DNA from: Pseudomonas sp.
Lineage (GTDB): Bacteria; Pseudomonadota; Gammaproteobacteria; Pseudomonadales; Pseudomonadaceae
Reading direction: 5' to 3'
Length of the DNA stretch: 64,000 nt
Assembly: GCA_030656145.1 (NCBI GenBank)
Contig: JAUSOF010000067.1
Span: forward strand, 124,001-188,000
Of this stretch, positions 34,868-43,328 are shown piece by piece. The stretch's first letter is position 1; each line of letters begins with the position of its first letter. A model generated the notes under the pieces. The model was given only the letters and a program-made list of their open reading frames with translations, was not told the DNA's origin and searched no databases. The position numbers were made by a program, and so were the translations under genes.

Positions 34868-36202
34868 TCAGCGCTTCTTTGCCAGCAATTCAGAACGGCC
34901 AATCACTTCACGGCTGCGCTCTGGTTTGTGCGGCCCGGAGAAGCCGGCTTCTTCAATGGCGGTATCCAAGCCACGAAAATGCGGGGCGGCTTTGGGGCTG
35001 CGCAATGTTTCCATGCCCTCGTTCCAGGCATGCACCATCTGTTTCGCCACATCGCGCCAGGCGGGCTCATTTTTCGATGCTTCGATAACTTCGTTACCGA
35101 CCTCTACGGCGGATTCGCAGAGTTGCTCGACCATGGCAGCGTACTGGCGCGGTGGAATGCCTAAGACGGCCTTGAAAAATGTTTCCAGTGATCGACCCGG
35201 TGTCCAAGTCTGTCTTCCACCTATGGTCAGGCCGGGCGGGCTACTGGCGAAGCGCGGGTAGGCCTGAGTGGTCACGAGGTCATAGACCGGGGTAAAGGCC
35301 ACGTCAGCACGCGAGGTGTAGAGCAGCGCGATGTTCTTCGAGTGACAGTCGGCATTGCGCACCACGTAGTTGGTCAGTAGCTGCCAGCCCAGGTGCTCGC
35401 GTTGCGCTTGCAGACGGTCAGCGGGGATATAGGCCCGTGTGGCATTCCACACTCGCTCGGTGGTGGGGGCGTACTTCTCATGGGGCGGCAAACCCAGTAG
35501 CCCACAGGCATCTTCAACGCCGCAGCGGGGGATACCTTGCTCGTCGACGTCAAACCGATCCACCACGAGGACTTTGCCGTCTTCAGACATGCGGCAGGTG
35601 GCCACCGGTACGACATTCAGCCGCGCCAGTACGCGCATGGTGTAGAACTCGTTGAAGCCTAGAAAAGGGGTCGTGTCGTCGGAGCCTTTGATGATGTGAA
35701 AGCCGGTGCGCAGGGTCGGTTTGCCTAGCGGCTCCTGAGGTTCGGCGGCGTCGGTGGCAATGAACTTTGGTACGACCCCCGACACGGCTACCCGAGCATA
35801 TTGCCGTACCAGTGCGGCGAACCGTTCGCTGGTGTTTTCCGCCTTGAGCAGATGGCTTATCTCTAAGGGTGCCATTTCGACGCCGGGCTGGATGCCTTCA
35901 GGCGTGACCGAGACTCTGCCGATGCCGGTGCCCCCCACCACGCCCAGCAGCGACAGGTCGGTGCCATCGAGCAGCGGGCCGAACTCCTCGCGGATAACGC
36001 CCAGCAAATACCCCTCGGGAAGGTTCTGCCGGAAAAATGGAAACAAATCGCGGGGCCAGCGCCATGCTTCTTCACGAACAGGCATCGTCAGGCTGACAAA
36101 GTCTTCCGTTGCTGTTCCTGGAAGGTATTTCAGCACGTATTCGTCGCGCTCCCGATAGAGCTTGGCCACCAGCCTTGAGCTGACGTGGACGTCGAGGATC
36201 AT
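34868..36202 (-). CDS. hipA: HipA-family serine/threonine kinase toxin
   Basis: The 444-residue kinase has the HipA N-subdomain, the GVVPKF substrate loop region, VVDRFD, the catalytic N283-A-D285-C-H-S-K-N290 motif and the magnesium-binding VYDL. E. coli HipA phosphorylates glutamyl-tRNA synthetase and causes persistence; the target here is unknown. I prefer the ATG at 36202, nine bases past a GGGAG site; a TTG at 36208 overlapping the hipB stop is the alternative. It is co-transcribed with the upstream hipB. Confidence 0.9.
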   Translation of the reverse strand: MILDVHVSSRLVAKLYRERDEYVLKYLPGTATEDFVSLTMPVREEAWRWPRDLFPFFRQNLPEGYLLGVIREEFGPLLDGTDLSLLGVVGGTGIGRVSVTPEGIQPGVEMAPLEISHLLKAENTSERFAALVRQYARVAVSGVVPKFIATDAAEPQEPLGKPTLRTGFHIIKGSDDTTPFLGFNEFYTMRVLARLNVVPVATCRMSEDGKVLVVDRFDVDEQGIPRCGVEDACGLLGLPPHEKYAPTTERVWNATRAYIPADRLQAQREHLGWQLLTNYVVRNADCHSKNIALLYTSRADVAFTPVYDLVTTQAYPRFASSPPGLTIGGRQTWTPGRSLETFFKAVLGIPPRQYAAMVEQLCESAVEVGNEVIEASKNEPAWRDVAKQMVHAWNEGMETLRSPKAAPHFRGLDTAIEEAGFSGPHKPERSREVIGRSELLAKKR

Positions 36203-36204
36203 GC

Positions 36205-36465
36205 TCAAGCGCTCCCTGACCGCTGCTCGTTAAGGATGTCTTCAACCGTGCGTTCGTGCCCGGCCTTAACCAGCTTCAAGTCATAGCCTGCCGCTTCCAG
36301 CAGGCGAACCAGCACCGAGACGCTCATATCGCCTTTGGCCAGTGTTTCCATGCGCGCAACAGTGGAGCGTGATACCCCTGCGCTGCTGGCCAATGCCTCT
36401 TGGCTCAGCTTGGCATCACCGCGTGCCTGTTTCAGCATTTCGGAAACATCGTAGAGAGAGGTCAT
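36205..36465 (-). CDS. hipB: HipB-type XRE antitoxin
   Basis: An 86-residue helix-turn-helix protein (SEMLKQARGDAKLSQEALAS, AGVSRSTVARME at about residues 8-42) followed by LVRLLEAAGYDLKLV, typical of HipB. It should bind the operator and HipA, holding the toxin inactive. The ATG at 36465 starts within a run of palindromic operator boxes; a frame open to 36534 would translate the operators and is rejected. The stop abuts hipA. Confidence 0.9.
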   Translation of the reverse strand: MTSLYDVSEMLKQARGDAKLSQEALASSAGVSRSTVARMETLAKGDMSVSVLVRLLEAAGYDLKLVKAGHERTVEDILNEQRSGSA

Positions 36466-36466
36466 T

Positions 36467-36612
36467 TGTAGCCCTTGGGCATCAAAAATTGATGTAATGC
36501 CGGAAAATGTAGCTCTTGGGCTACAGATGCACAAGCAGCAGATGAGTTTGGTCTGTAGCTTTTGGGCTACAATTTTCGTTGATTGGGCATTTTTTGTAGC
36601 TCTTAGGCTACA
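36467..36612. promoter_or_regulatory. four-box hipBA operator array
   Basis: Three 18-base palindromes of form TGTAGCnnTTnGGCTACA lie at 36508-36525, 36554-36571 and 36595-36612. A fourth with a decayed right arm is at 36467-36484, next to the hipB start. Start-to-start spacings are 41, 46 and 41 bases. They are the probable binding sites for HipB, differing from the E. coli TATCC(N8)GGATA operators. Confidence 0.8.
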
Positions 36613-36750
36613 AGATGTGCCGGCAGGGATAGAGGTTTAACGGCGCTTTCTAGGCGGCCTGGGTGGCTTTTTAGCCTTCGCCACTTGGCGTATTCGGGCC
36701 GCGCTTGGCTAAGTCGCCGTCTAGGCTAAAGGGGGCACCCATTCTTCGCA

Positions 36751-36827
36751 CGGCTCCGGCAGTGCTTTGAGGTGCAAGGATCGCCAGCAAGCTGGCTCCT
36801 ACAATGCGCTGCGGTGATTGGTTTTTA
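36751..36827. repeat. direct repeat, left copy
   Basis: Starts CGGCTCCGGCAGTGCTTT and ends GCGGTGATTGGTTTTTA. It matches 37423-37500 except for one T indel and one substitution, and includes a reversed REP core at 36779-36802. The rest of 36613-36935 shows no gene. Confidence 0.85.
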
Positions 36828-36935
36828 GGACATTAGCGGACAGGCCACGGTTTTGGCCTGACAAATGAAAAAGTTCGTCCCTTATGTTGAGGCGCCTTGT
36901 TAAGTTGCGGCTCTAAACGGGCAGCAACAAATTGA

Positions 36936-37157
36936 CTAGTTTTTGCGGTGTGATCGCCACAGACCCCAACTGCCAGTGATCAAAACCAGAAGATTGGCGA
37001 AAAGGGCGCTCCCCCAAAATTGAATCTGATCGGCTTGCCGCTCAAGCATTTCGGGCGTCGCGTCCTGATAAGGCAGAGAAGCGCCAGAGAGCGCCAAGAA
37101 ACTGAAACAAGCACCCAAAAGTGCAACCACGACAAAAATGAAACTGCCTGTTCGCAT
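36936..37157 (-). CDS. small two-segment membrane protein, unknown function
   Basis: The 73-residue product has hydrophobic segments at about 5-27 and 46-63, with charged ends (RSHRKN). The ATG at 37157 is preceded by AGGG. No family was recognised. It lies between two copies of a 77-78-base direct repeat, so it may belong to a mobile or duplicated segment at the right end of the island. Confidence 0.5.
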   Translation of the reverse strand: MRTGSFIFVVVALLGACFSFLALSGASLPYQDATPEMLERQADQIQFWGSALFANLLVLITGSWGLWRSHRKN

Positions 37158-37422
37158 GCTAGCCCTGCAATTTGACTGTTGGTTAGTAAAGCCCAATGCC
37201 ATCAACTTAAGCCCCGGCCCTATCCAACCCTAGGGCCTGGGCTCTTGGCTTCAGTGGCGCCTTCACTGGTTTTGCTTGCCGATTCAGGGAAACCTCGGCG
37301 ACAGGCCACGATGAATCGCTGTTTATTTGATGGGCCAAAACTTTTCCCTCCTGAATACTCTCAATGCTGCGCAGCAAACAGTACAGGCGTCAGGGTGGAC
37401 GCCTGGTTCTTGCCGCGGCTCG

Positions 37423-37500
37423 CGGCTCCGGCAGTGCTTTTGAGGTGCAAGGATCGCCAGCAAGCTGGCTCCTACAAGGCGCTGCGGTGATTGGTTTTTA
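37423..37500. repeat. direct repeat, right copy
   Basis: Near-identical to 36751-36827 in the same orientation, 672 bases away. The sequence from 37158 to 37422 shows no gene. Confidence 0.85.
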
Positions 37501-37585
37501 TATATAAAACAATGGGTTATTTAATGGTTGATAAGGATCTGCCGATATTCATGCTGGCTTGCTGAGCGCCTGCTTTAGCCTGACC

Positions 37586-38233
37586 TCAGCCGCTAAAGGC
37601 CCGGTGCAGTTCAGCCAGGGTCTGGAAGTGATAGGTCGGCAGCTCGGCCTGCAATTCAGCACAACTGCCGAAACCATAGCCCACCGCTGCCGCATCCAGG
37701 CCGTTGCGTCGCGCGCCGATCAGGTCGTGCTTGCGGTCGCCGATCATCAGGGTGGTGGCTGGCGTTAGTCTTTCCTGCTCCAGCAGATGGGCGATCAGCT
37801 CGACCTTGTCGGTGCGTGTGCCGTCCAGTTCGCTGCCGTAGATCAGCTTGAAGTGCCGGGCGAAATCGAAATGCCGGGCAATTTCCACGGCAAACACCCG
37901 CGGCTTGCTGGTGGCGATATACAGGGTCCGGCCTTGCTCGCCGAGCGCCGAAAGCAGCGCCTCGACGCCGTCGAATACCTGGTTTTCGTACAGCCCGACC
38001 TCGGCGAAACGTTCGCGGTAATGGTTCACTGCCCGCCAGGCTCTGGCCTCGTCGAACTGATACGTCTGCATAAAGCATTGCAACAGCGGCGGCCCGATAA
38101 AGTGTTCCAGCGCCTGCAGATCCGGTTCATCGATACCCAGTTGCGCGAGCGCATGCTGCACCGAACGGGTGATGCCCACGCGCGGGTCGGTGAGGGTGCC
38201 ATCGAGGTCGAAGAGAATGTTCTGGTAATCCAT
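37586..38233 (-). CDS. HAD-IA family phosphatase (phosphoglycolate phosphatase-like)
   Basis: A 215-residue HAD hydrolase with motif I FDLDGTLTD (nucleophile D9, acid D11), motif II YIATSKPRVFA and motif IV MIGDRKHDLIGARRNG, plus an all-helical cap. It resembles Gph or pyrimidine 5'-nucleotidase-like enzymes; the substrate is not evident. The ATG at 38233 is used since the N-terminus MDYQNILFDLDG is family-typical. It is probably the counterpart of PA0065 and marks the return to backbone. Confidence 0.88.
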   Translation of the reverse strand: MDYQNILFDLDGTLTDPRVGITRSVQHALAQLGIDEPDLQALEHFIGPPLLQCFMQTYQFDEARAWRAVNHYRERFAEVGLYENQVFDGVEALLSALGEQGRTLYIATSKPRVFAVEIARHFDFARHFKLIYGSELDGTRTDKVELIAHLLEQERLTPATTLMIGDRKHDLIGARRNGLDAAAVGYGFGSCAELQAELPTYHFQTLAELHRAFSG

Positions 38234-38396
38234 GGGTAGCCGTAAATTCCTCGTCAGGTTCTGGTCGTGCATCGTGATCTTCACCTTCGCACAAACAGCA
38301 GGCTCTTGGCGGCAGCTCATCAGCCAGTCGCCTGCTGCCGTCAGGTCTGGGTGTCACGGGCAGTAGGTGCCACTTCGGCAAATCCAGCCGGCCTTG

Positions 38397-38939
38397 TCAG
38401 CTGGCATAGCCTTCGATCAGGTGTTGATCCTTCAGCCGTACGTAGTTGTCGGCGCTGTAGCGGAAGTAGCTGCGCTCTTTTTCGCTCAGGGCGCGGGTCT
38501 GTTTGGCTGGGCTGCCGACGTACAGGTAGCCGCTTTCCAGGTGGCTGCCGGGGGTGACCAGGCTGCCGGCGCCGAGCATGACTTCGTCGTCGATAACTAC
38601 ACCGTCCATGATGATGCTGCCCATGCCGATCAGCACCCGGTTGCCGATGCTGCAGCCGTGCAGGGTGACGTTGTGGCCGATGGTCACATCGTCGCCGATA
38701 TTCAGCGGGTAGCCGCGCGGGTTGAAGGGGCCGGCGTGGGTGATGTGCAGCACGCTGCCGTCCTGAACGCTGCTGCGCTCGCCGATGCGGATGCTGTGCA
38801 TGTCGCCACGGATCACTACCAGCGGCCAGATCGAGCTGTCGGCACCGATTTCCACATCGCCCAAAACCACGGCCGAGGCATCGACAAAAGCCCGCGCGCC
38901 GAGCAGCGGGGTGAACTGTTGGTAAGTACGTATCGCCAC
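38397..38939 (-). CDS. gamma-class carbonic anhydrase family protein
   Basis: The 180-residue left-handed beta-helix protein has hexapeptide repeats and histidines at zinc-ligand positions, in VIRGDMHSIRIG, VLHITHAG and TIGHNVTLHGC. It belongs to the YrdA/PaaY-like group; activity as a carbonic anhydrase varies in this group. The end YRYSADNYV-like FRYSADNYVRLKD is typical. It is divergent from prlC and lies in the same orientation as the HAD gene. Confidence 0.92.
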   Translation of the reverse strand: MAIRTYQQFTPLLGARAFVDASAVVLGDVEIGADSSIWPLVVIRGDMHSIRIGERSSVQDGSVLHITHAGPFNPRGYPLNIGDDVTIGHNVTLHGCSIGNRVLIGMGSIIMDGVVIDDEVMLGAGSLVTPGSHLESGYLYVGSPAKQTRALSEKERSYFRYSADNYVRLKDQHLIEGYAS

Positions 38940-39063
38940 GATAGAAACCTCTTAGGCTGCGGTGAGCTGCGATTGTAATTATGATGACGGTCATACGTGC
39001 CGCGTCCAGCCCTGCCTTTTGCAGGGTCACGGCTTCAAACCCATTGTTTAAAGGTGCCCCGTC

Positions 39064-41112
39064 GTGACCGCCAACAATCCGCTGCTGCAAGCCTTCGATC
39101 TGCCACCTTATTCCGTCATCCGCCCTGAGCATGTCGAGCCGGCGCTGGATTCGCTCCTCGCCGAGAACCGTGCCGCGATTGCCGAACTGCTCAAGCAACA
39201 GTCTGGCACACCGAGCTGGAACGGGCTGGTGCTGGCGCTCGACGAGCTGAATGATCGCCTGAACCGTGCCTGGAGCCCGATCAGCCACCTCAATGCGGTG
39301 TGCAACAACGCCGAGCTGCGCACGGTGTATGAGGCCTGCCTGCCCAAGCTGTCCGAGTACTCGACCGAGCTGGGCCACAACCGCACGCTGTACGAGGCCT
39401 ATCACGCGCTGGCGGTTAGCCCTGAGGCCGCGGGTTTCGACGTTGCCCAGCAGACCATCCTCACGCACACCCTGCGTGACTTCCACCTGTCGGGCATTGA
39501 CCTGCCGGAAGCCGAGAAGCAGCGCTTCGGTGTGATTCAGAGCAAGCTCTCGGAGCTGGGCAGCCGTTTCTCCAATCAGCTGCTCGATGCCACCCAGGCC
39601 TGGAGCAAGCAGGTTAGCGAGGAGGCGGCGCTGGCCGGTCTGACCGATTCGGCCAAGGCGCAGATGCGTCAGGCTGCCGAGGCCAAGGGCCTGGATGGCT
39701 GGCTGATTACTCTGGAGTTCCCCAGCTATTTCGCGGTGATGACCTACGCCGACGACCGCGCGCTGCGCGAAGAGCTGTATGCGGCTTACTGCACCCGTGC
39801 CTCCGACCAAGGCCCGAACGCCGGCCAGCACGACAACAGCCCGGTGATGCTGGAAATCCTCGCCCTGCGCCAGGAGCTGGCCAAGTTGCTGGGGTTCGGC
39901 AACTACGCCGAGCTGAGCCTGGCGAGCAAGATGGCCGAGTCCACCGACCAGGTGCTGCACTTCCTGCGTGACCTTGGGGTGCGCGGCAAGCCATTTGCCG
40001 AGCAGGACCTGGCCGAGCTGCAATCGTTTGCCGCCGAACAAGGCTGCAGCGATCTGCAAAGCTGGGATGTCGGTTATTACAGCGAGAAGCTGCGCGAGCA
40101 GCGTTACAGCATTTCCCAGGAAATCCTCCGTGCCTATTTCCCCATCGACAAGGTGCTGGGCGGCCTGTTCGCCATCGTCGAGAAGCTTTATGGCATCCAG
40201 ATCGAGGAGCTGAGTGGCTTTGATAGCTGGCACCCGGACGTGCGCCTGTTCGAGATCAAGGAGAACGGCGAGCATGTCGGGCGTTTCTTCTTCGACCTCT
40301 ATGCCCGCGCCAACAAGCGCGGCGGCGCCTGGATGGACGGCGCCCGCGACAAGCGCCGCGATGCGGCGGGCACGCTGATCAGCCCGGTGGCCAACCTGGT
40401 GTGTAATTTCACGCCCGCCGTCGGCGACAAGCCGGCGCTGCTGACCCACGATGAAGTCACCACCCTGTTCCACGAATTCGGTCACGGCTTGCATCACCTG
40501 CTGACCCGGGTCGAGCATGCTGGCGCGTCGGGGATCAATGGCGTGGCCTGGGATGCGGTGGAGCTGCCGAGCCAGTTCATGGAGAACTGGTGCTGGGAGC
40601 CGGAAGGCCTGGCGTTGATCTCTGGGCATTACCAAAGCGGCGCGGCCCTGCCGCAGGACCTGCTGGACAAGATGCTGGCGGCGAAGAACTTCCAGTCCGG
40701 GCTGATGATGGTGCGGCAGATCGAGTTCAGCCTGTTCGACTTCGAGCTGCACGCCACTCACGGCGACGGCCGCGGCGTGCTGGACGTGCTCGAAGGCATC
40801 CGCGACGAGGTTTCGGTATTGCGGCCGCCGGCTTACAACCGCTTCCCCAACAGCTTTGCGCATATCTTCGCCGGTGGTTACGCGGCCGGTTACTACAGCT
40901 ACAAGTGGGCCGAAGTGCTGTCAGCGGATGCCTTCTCGCGCTTCGAGGAAGAAGGCGTGTTCAACAGCGACACCGGTCGCGCCTTCCGTGAGGCGATCCT
41001 CGGCCGTGGCGGTTCCCAGGAGCCCATGGTGCTGTTCGTCGACTTCCGCGGCCGCGAGCCGAGCATCGATGCCCTGCTGCGGCATCTCGGCCTGAGCCAG
41101 GAGGCGGCATGA
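39064..41112 (+). CDS. prlC: oligopeptidase A, PrlC
   Basis: The 682-residue M3 metallopeptidase degrades small peptides, including cleaved signal peptides, in the cytoplasm. The zinc motif is H470-E-F-G-H474 within TTLFHEFGHGLHHLL, with the third ligand downstream. The C-terminal FAGGYAAGYYSYKWAEVLSADAFS region is family-typical. The start is a GTG at 39064. The stop overlaps the next ATG (ATGA). Confidence 0.97.
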   Translation: MTANNPLLQAFDLPPYSVIRPEHVEPALDSLLAENRAAIAELLKQQSGTPSWNGLVLALDELNDRLNRAWSPISHLNAVCNNAELRTVYEACLPKLSEYSTELGHNRTLYEAYHALAVSPEAAGFDVAQQTILTHTLRDFHLSGIDLPEAEKQRFGVIQSKLSELGSRFSNQLLDATQAWSKQVSEEAALAGLTDSAKAQMRQAAEAKGLDGWLITLEFPSYFAVMTYADDRALREELYAAYCTRASDQGPNAGQHDNSPVMLEILALRQELAKLLGFGNYAELSLASKMAESTDQVLHFLRDLGVRGKPFAEQDLAELQSFAAEQGCSDLQSWDVGYYSEKLREQRYSISQEILRAYFPIDKVLGGLFAIVEKLYGIQIEELSGFDSWHPDVRLFEIKENGEHVGRFFFDLYARANKRGGAWMDGARDKRRDAAGTLISPVANLVCNFTPAVGDKPALLTHDEVTTLFHEFGHGLHHLLTRVEHAGASGINGVAWDAVELPSQFMENWCWEPEGLALISGHYQSGAALPQDLLDKMLAAKNFQSGLMMVRQIEFSLFDFELHATHGDGRGVLDVLEGIRDEVSVLRPPAYNRFPNSFAHIFAGGYAAGYYSYKWAEVLSADAFSRFEEEGVFNSDTGRAFREAILGRGGSQEPMVLFVDFRGREPSIDALLRHLGLSQEAA

Positions 41113-41396
41113 GCGACCTACCGATGAATGTCAGCAAGCGCCGCTTCATTGCTGGTGCCGTGTGTCCGGCGTGCAGTGAGATGGACAAGATTCAGATGTG
41201 GGACGAAGACGGCGTGCCGCACCGCGAGTGCGTGGGCTGCGGTTATGCCGACACCCTGGATGCGCGCGGTAACTCGGTGCCCAAGGAGCTGCCGACGCGG
41301 GTCAATATCAGCGCCTTGAAACCCAAGGTGGCCGACCCCAAGGTGCAGGCGGTGCAGTTCTTTCCCAATCCTAAGCTGAAGAAGCCGACGGAGTAG
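41109..41396 (+). CDS. YheV-family zinc-ribbon protein
   Basis: The 95-residue protein has four cysteines in two pairs, CPACSEMDKI and CVGCGYAD, spaced as in the YheV putative metal-binding family. It overlaps the prlC stop by four bases, a linkage also seen for yheV behind prlC in other gammaproteobacteria. Function unknown. Confidence 0.92.
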   Translation: MSDLPMNVSKRRFIAGAVCPACSEMDKIQMWDEDGVPHRECVGCGYADTLDARGNSVPKELPTRVNISALKPKVADPKVQAVQFFPNPKLKKPTE

Positions 41397-41559
41397 GCCG
41401 CGGGGGCGTCACGCGGCGCAGCTATCGGAGCAAGACCAGGCCTTTTGCCTGGTCAAGCGCTGTCCGGAGTCTAAGGCGGCATGCCATGCCCGTTGGGTAC
41501 GCGTGTGCGCCCTGTGCGCGCGAGCTATTGCGCGCCGTTCAACCGTGCTTTGCCGCCGC

Positions 41560-41862
41560 TCAGAACTTCTCCGGGCGCAGCACCTCGACCTGGGCCAGGT
41601 AGCAGACCATGGCGAAGTTGGCGTAGTACTGCTCCTGCAGGTGGGCGGCGAGGCGCTCGGCGATGTCCCGGGTGCAGATGATTTCCACCCGGATATTGCC
41701 GTCGTTGTCCCAGCCGGCGCTGCGAACGCCGCGGCCGCCGCGGCCGCGTGCGTCGGAGATGGTCCAGCCGGGGGCACCGAGTGCTTCCAGATCGGCCAGC
41801 AGTTTTTTCTCCAGTGCCGCTTCGCAGATCACGGTGAGCAGGGTGCGGGTGTGTGCGTTCAT
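41560..41862 (-). CDS. SbtB-like P-II signalling protein
   Basis: A 100-residue P-II-like ferredoxin-fold protein (LTVICEAALEKKLLADLEAL, then ARGRGGRGVRSAGWDNDGN as T-loop, and IRVEIICTRDIAERLAAHLQ). It lies one base after the bicarbonate transporter gene, so it is the SbtB partner that gates SbtA in response to adenine nucleotides in cyanobacteria. It lacks the C-terminal CGPxGC apyrase-linked motif of some cyanobacterial SbtB proteins. Confidence 0.85.
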   Translation of the reverse strand: MNAHTRTLLTVICEAALEKKLLADLEALGAPGWTISDARGRGGRGVRSAGWDNDGNIRVEIICTRDIAERLAAHLQEQYYANFAMVCYLAQVEVLRPEKF

Positions 41863-41863
41863 C

Positions 41864-42805
41864 TCAGAGTCCCCAGGCGATCAGTTGTTCGGCCAGCATC
41901 AGGTACAGCGGAATGCCGATCAGGATATTGAAAGGGAAGGTGATCCCCAGTGAGGCGGTCAGTGAGAGTGACGGATTGGCCGCAGGCAAGGCCAGGCGCA
42001 TCGCGGCTGGCACGGCGATATAGGAGGCGCTGGCGGCCAGGGTCGCGAGCACCGCAGTACCGCCCAGCGACAGGCCCATCAGGCGTCCCAGCAAGGCGCC
42101 GATCAGGGCGCCGAGCAGTGGCATCAGCAGGGCAAAACCAAGCAGGCGCAGGCCGAATTGCTTGAGTGCGCCGAGCTGGCCAGAGGCGATCAGGCCCATC
42201 TCCAGCAGGAAGAACGCCAGCACCGGCTTGAACATGCTGGTGTACAGCGGTTCCAGCGGTTTGATCGCTTCCTTGCCGGCCACCGCGCCGATGATCAGGC
42301 CGCCGAGCAGCAGCATGATGCTCTTGCCGAGGAAGATCTCCCGGCCCAGCTCGCGCCAGTCGGTGTCGCGGGCCATGCCCTTGGCCAGGAGGATGCCGAC
42401 CAGAATCGCCGGTATCTCCAGGATCGCCACGAACAGCGGCATGTAGCTCTCGAACTCGATGCCGCGCGCCAGCATGAACGCCACCACTACGGCGAAGGTA
42501 CCGGCGCTCACCGAGCCGTAATGCGCCGCCACTGCCGCCGCATTGACCCGGTCGAACCCCAGGCTGCGCAGCACGCCGAAGGCCAGCAGCGGCAGCATGA
42601 TGCCCAGGCCCAGTACCAACAGTGCCTGGCCGAGCAACTGCATGCTGGCCTGTTCTGCCAACTCCACCCCGCCGTGCAGGCCGATAGCCAGCAGCAGGAT
42701 AATCGACAGGGTTTCATAGAGCGCTGGCGGCAGCTTCAGCTCGCTTTTCAGCAAGCCGGCAGAGAGGCCGAAGAGAAAAAACAGTACCACCGGGTCAAGC
42801 CCCAT
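41864..42805 (-). CDS. SbtA-family sodium-dependent bicarbonate transporter
   Basis: A 313-residue membrane protein with about ten hydrophobic segments in two halves. The start DPVVLFFLFGLSAGLLKSEL and the central GLIASGQLGALKQFG, then ATLAASASYIAVPAAMR, match the SbtA family (PF05982). SbtA imports bicarbonate with sodium. The downstream SbtB-like gene confirms the pairing. Heterotrophic members are less studied; here it may feed carboxylases such as the neighbouring pyruvate carboxylase. Confidence 0.9.
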   Translation of the reverse strand: MGLDPVVLFFLFGLSAGLLKSELKLPPALYETLSIILLLAIGLHGGVELAEQASMQLLGQALLVLGLGIMLPLLAFGVLRSLGFDRVNAAAVAAHYGSVSAGTFAVVVAFMLARGIEFESYMPLFVAILEIPAILVGILLAKGMARDTDWRELGREIFLGKSIMLLLGGLIIGAVAGKEAIKPLEPLYTSMFKPVLAFFLLEMGLIASGQLGALKQFGLRLLGFALLMPLLGALIGALLGRLMGLSLGGTAVLATLAASASYIAVPAAMRLALPAANPSLSLTASLGITFPFNILIGIPLYLMLAEQLIAWGL

Positions 42806-43328
42806 TATTGCCTCCGTTAGTTAAACCCATGTGTTGCATGCGGCCGCGCCGGCACGATAAGCGCGCCATCTGGCGCCTGCAAGGCATTACTTCATCCGGC
42901 TGCTAGCCGTGACAGTGCTTAAAAAGCGCTGTACCCCCGTTTGTTGAGCCCTATCGCAATCCCCGTAGGATGGCGTTGAGCGCAGCGATACCCATTGGGC
43001 GATTCATACCTGTATCCGGTTGTTGTGGCTGAAATCCATGATGGGTTCCGGCGCGGTTATTCTGCTGGCAGCAGGTCAATTTGTGGGCGCCTAACCTAGG
43101 CGGGCCCACCTACGCGGCCCGACCTAGGCGGCCCCACCCATCCTACGGTCTTGATCCTTGAGCACCTAGTTTGCTGCGCGACGGGGGATCTCCAACAACA
43201 ACGTTATCTCTCCTGCAGCAGATAACGGGTGCATCGCGTAAAAAAAGGGAGCCTCACGGCCCCCCAAGAGGTAAACAGTCGCGCCGCGCTTGTGAACCCA
43301 TCCTGCGATGGTGTTCACGGGCCTGCGG
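42806..43328. other. intergenic with palindromic fragments, no gene supported
   Basis: CCGTAGGATGG (42963-42973) is mirrored by 43138-43148, and GTTGAGCGCAGCGATACCCA at 42974 shares the repeat seen at 28883. CCTAGGCGGGCC-like tandem pieces occur at about 43098-43135. No family-like ORF was found. The upstream control region of sbtA should be near 42810-42900. Confidence 0.5.

Noticed and set aside
38341..40863. 840-codon minus-strand ORF
   Set aside because: Antisense to prlC and running over the carbonic anhydrase gene in another frame; a high-GC shadow.
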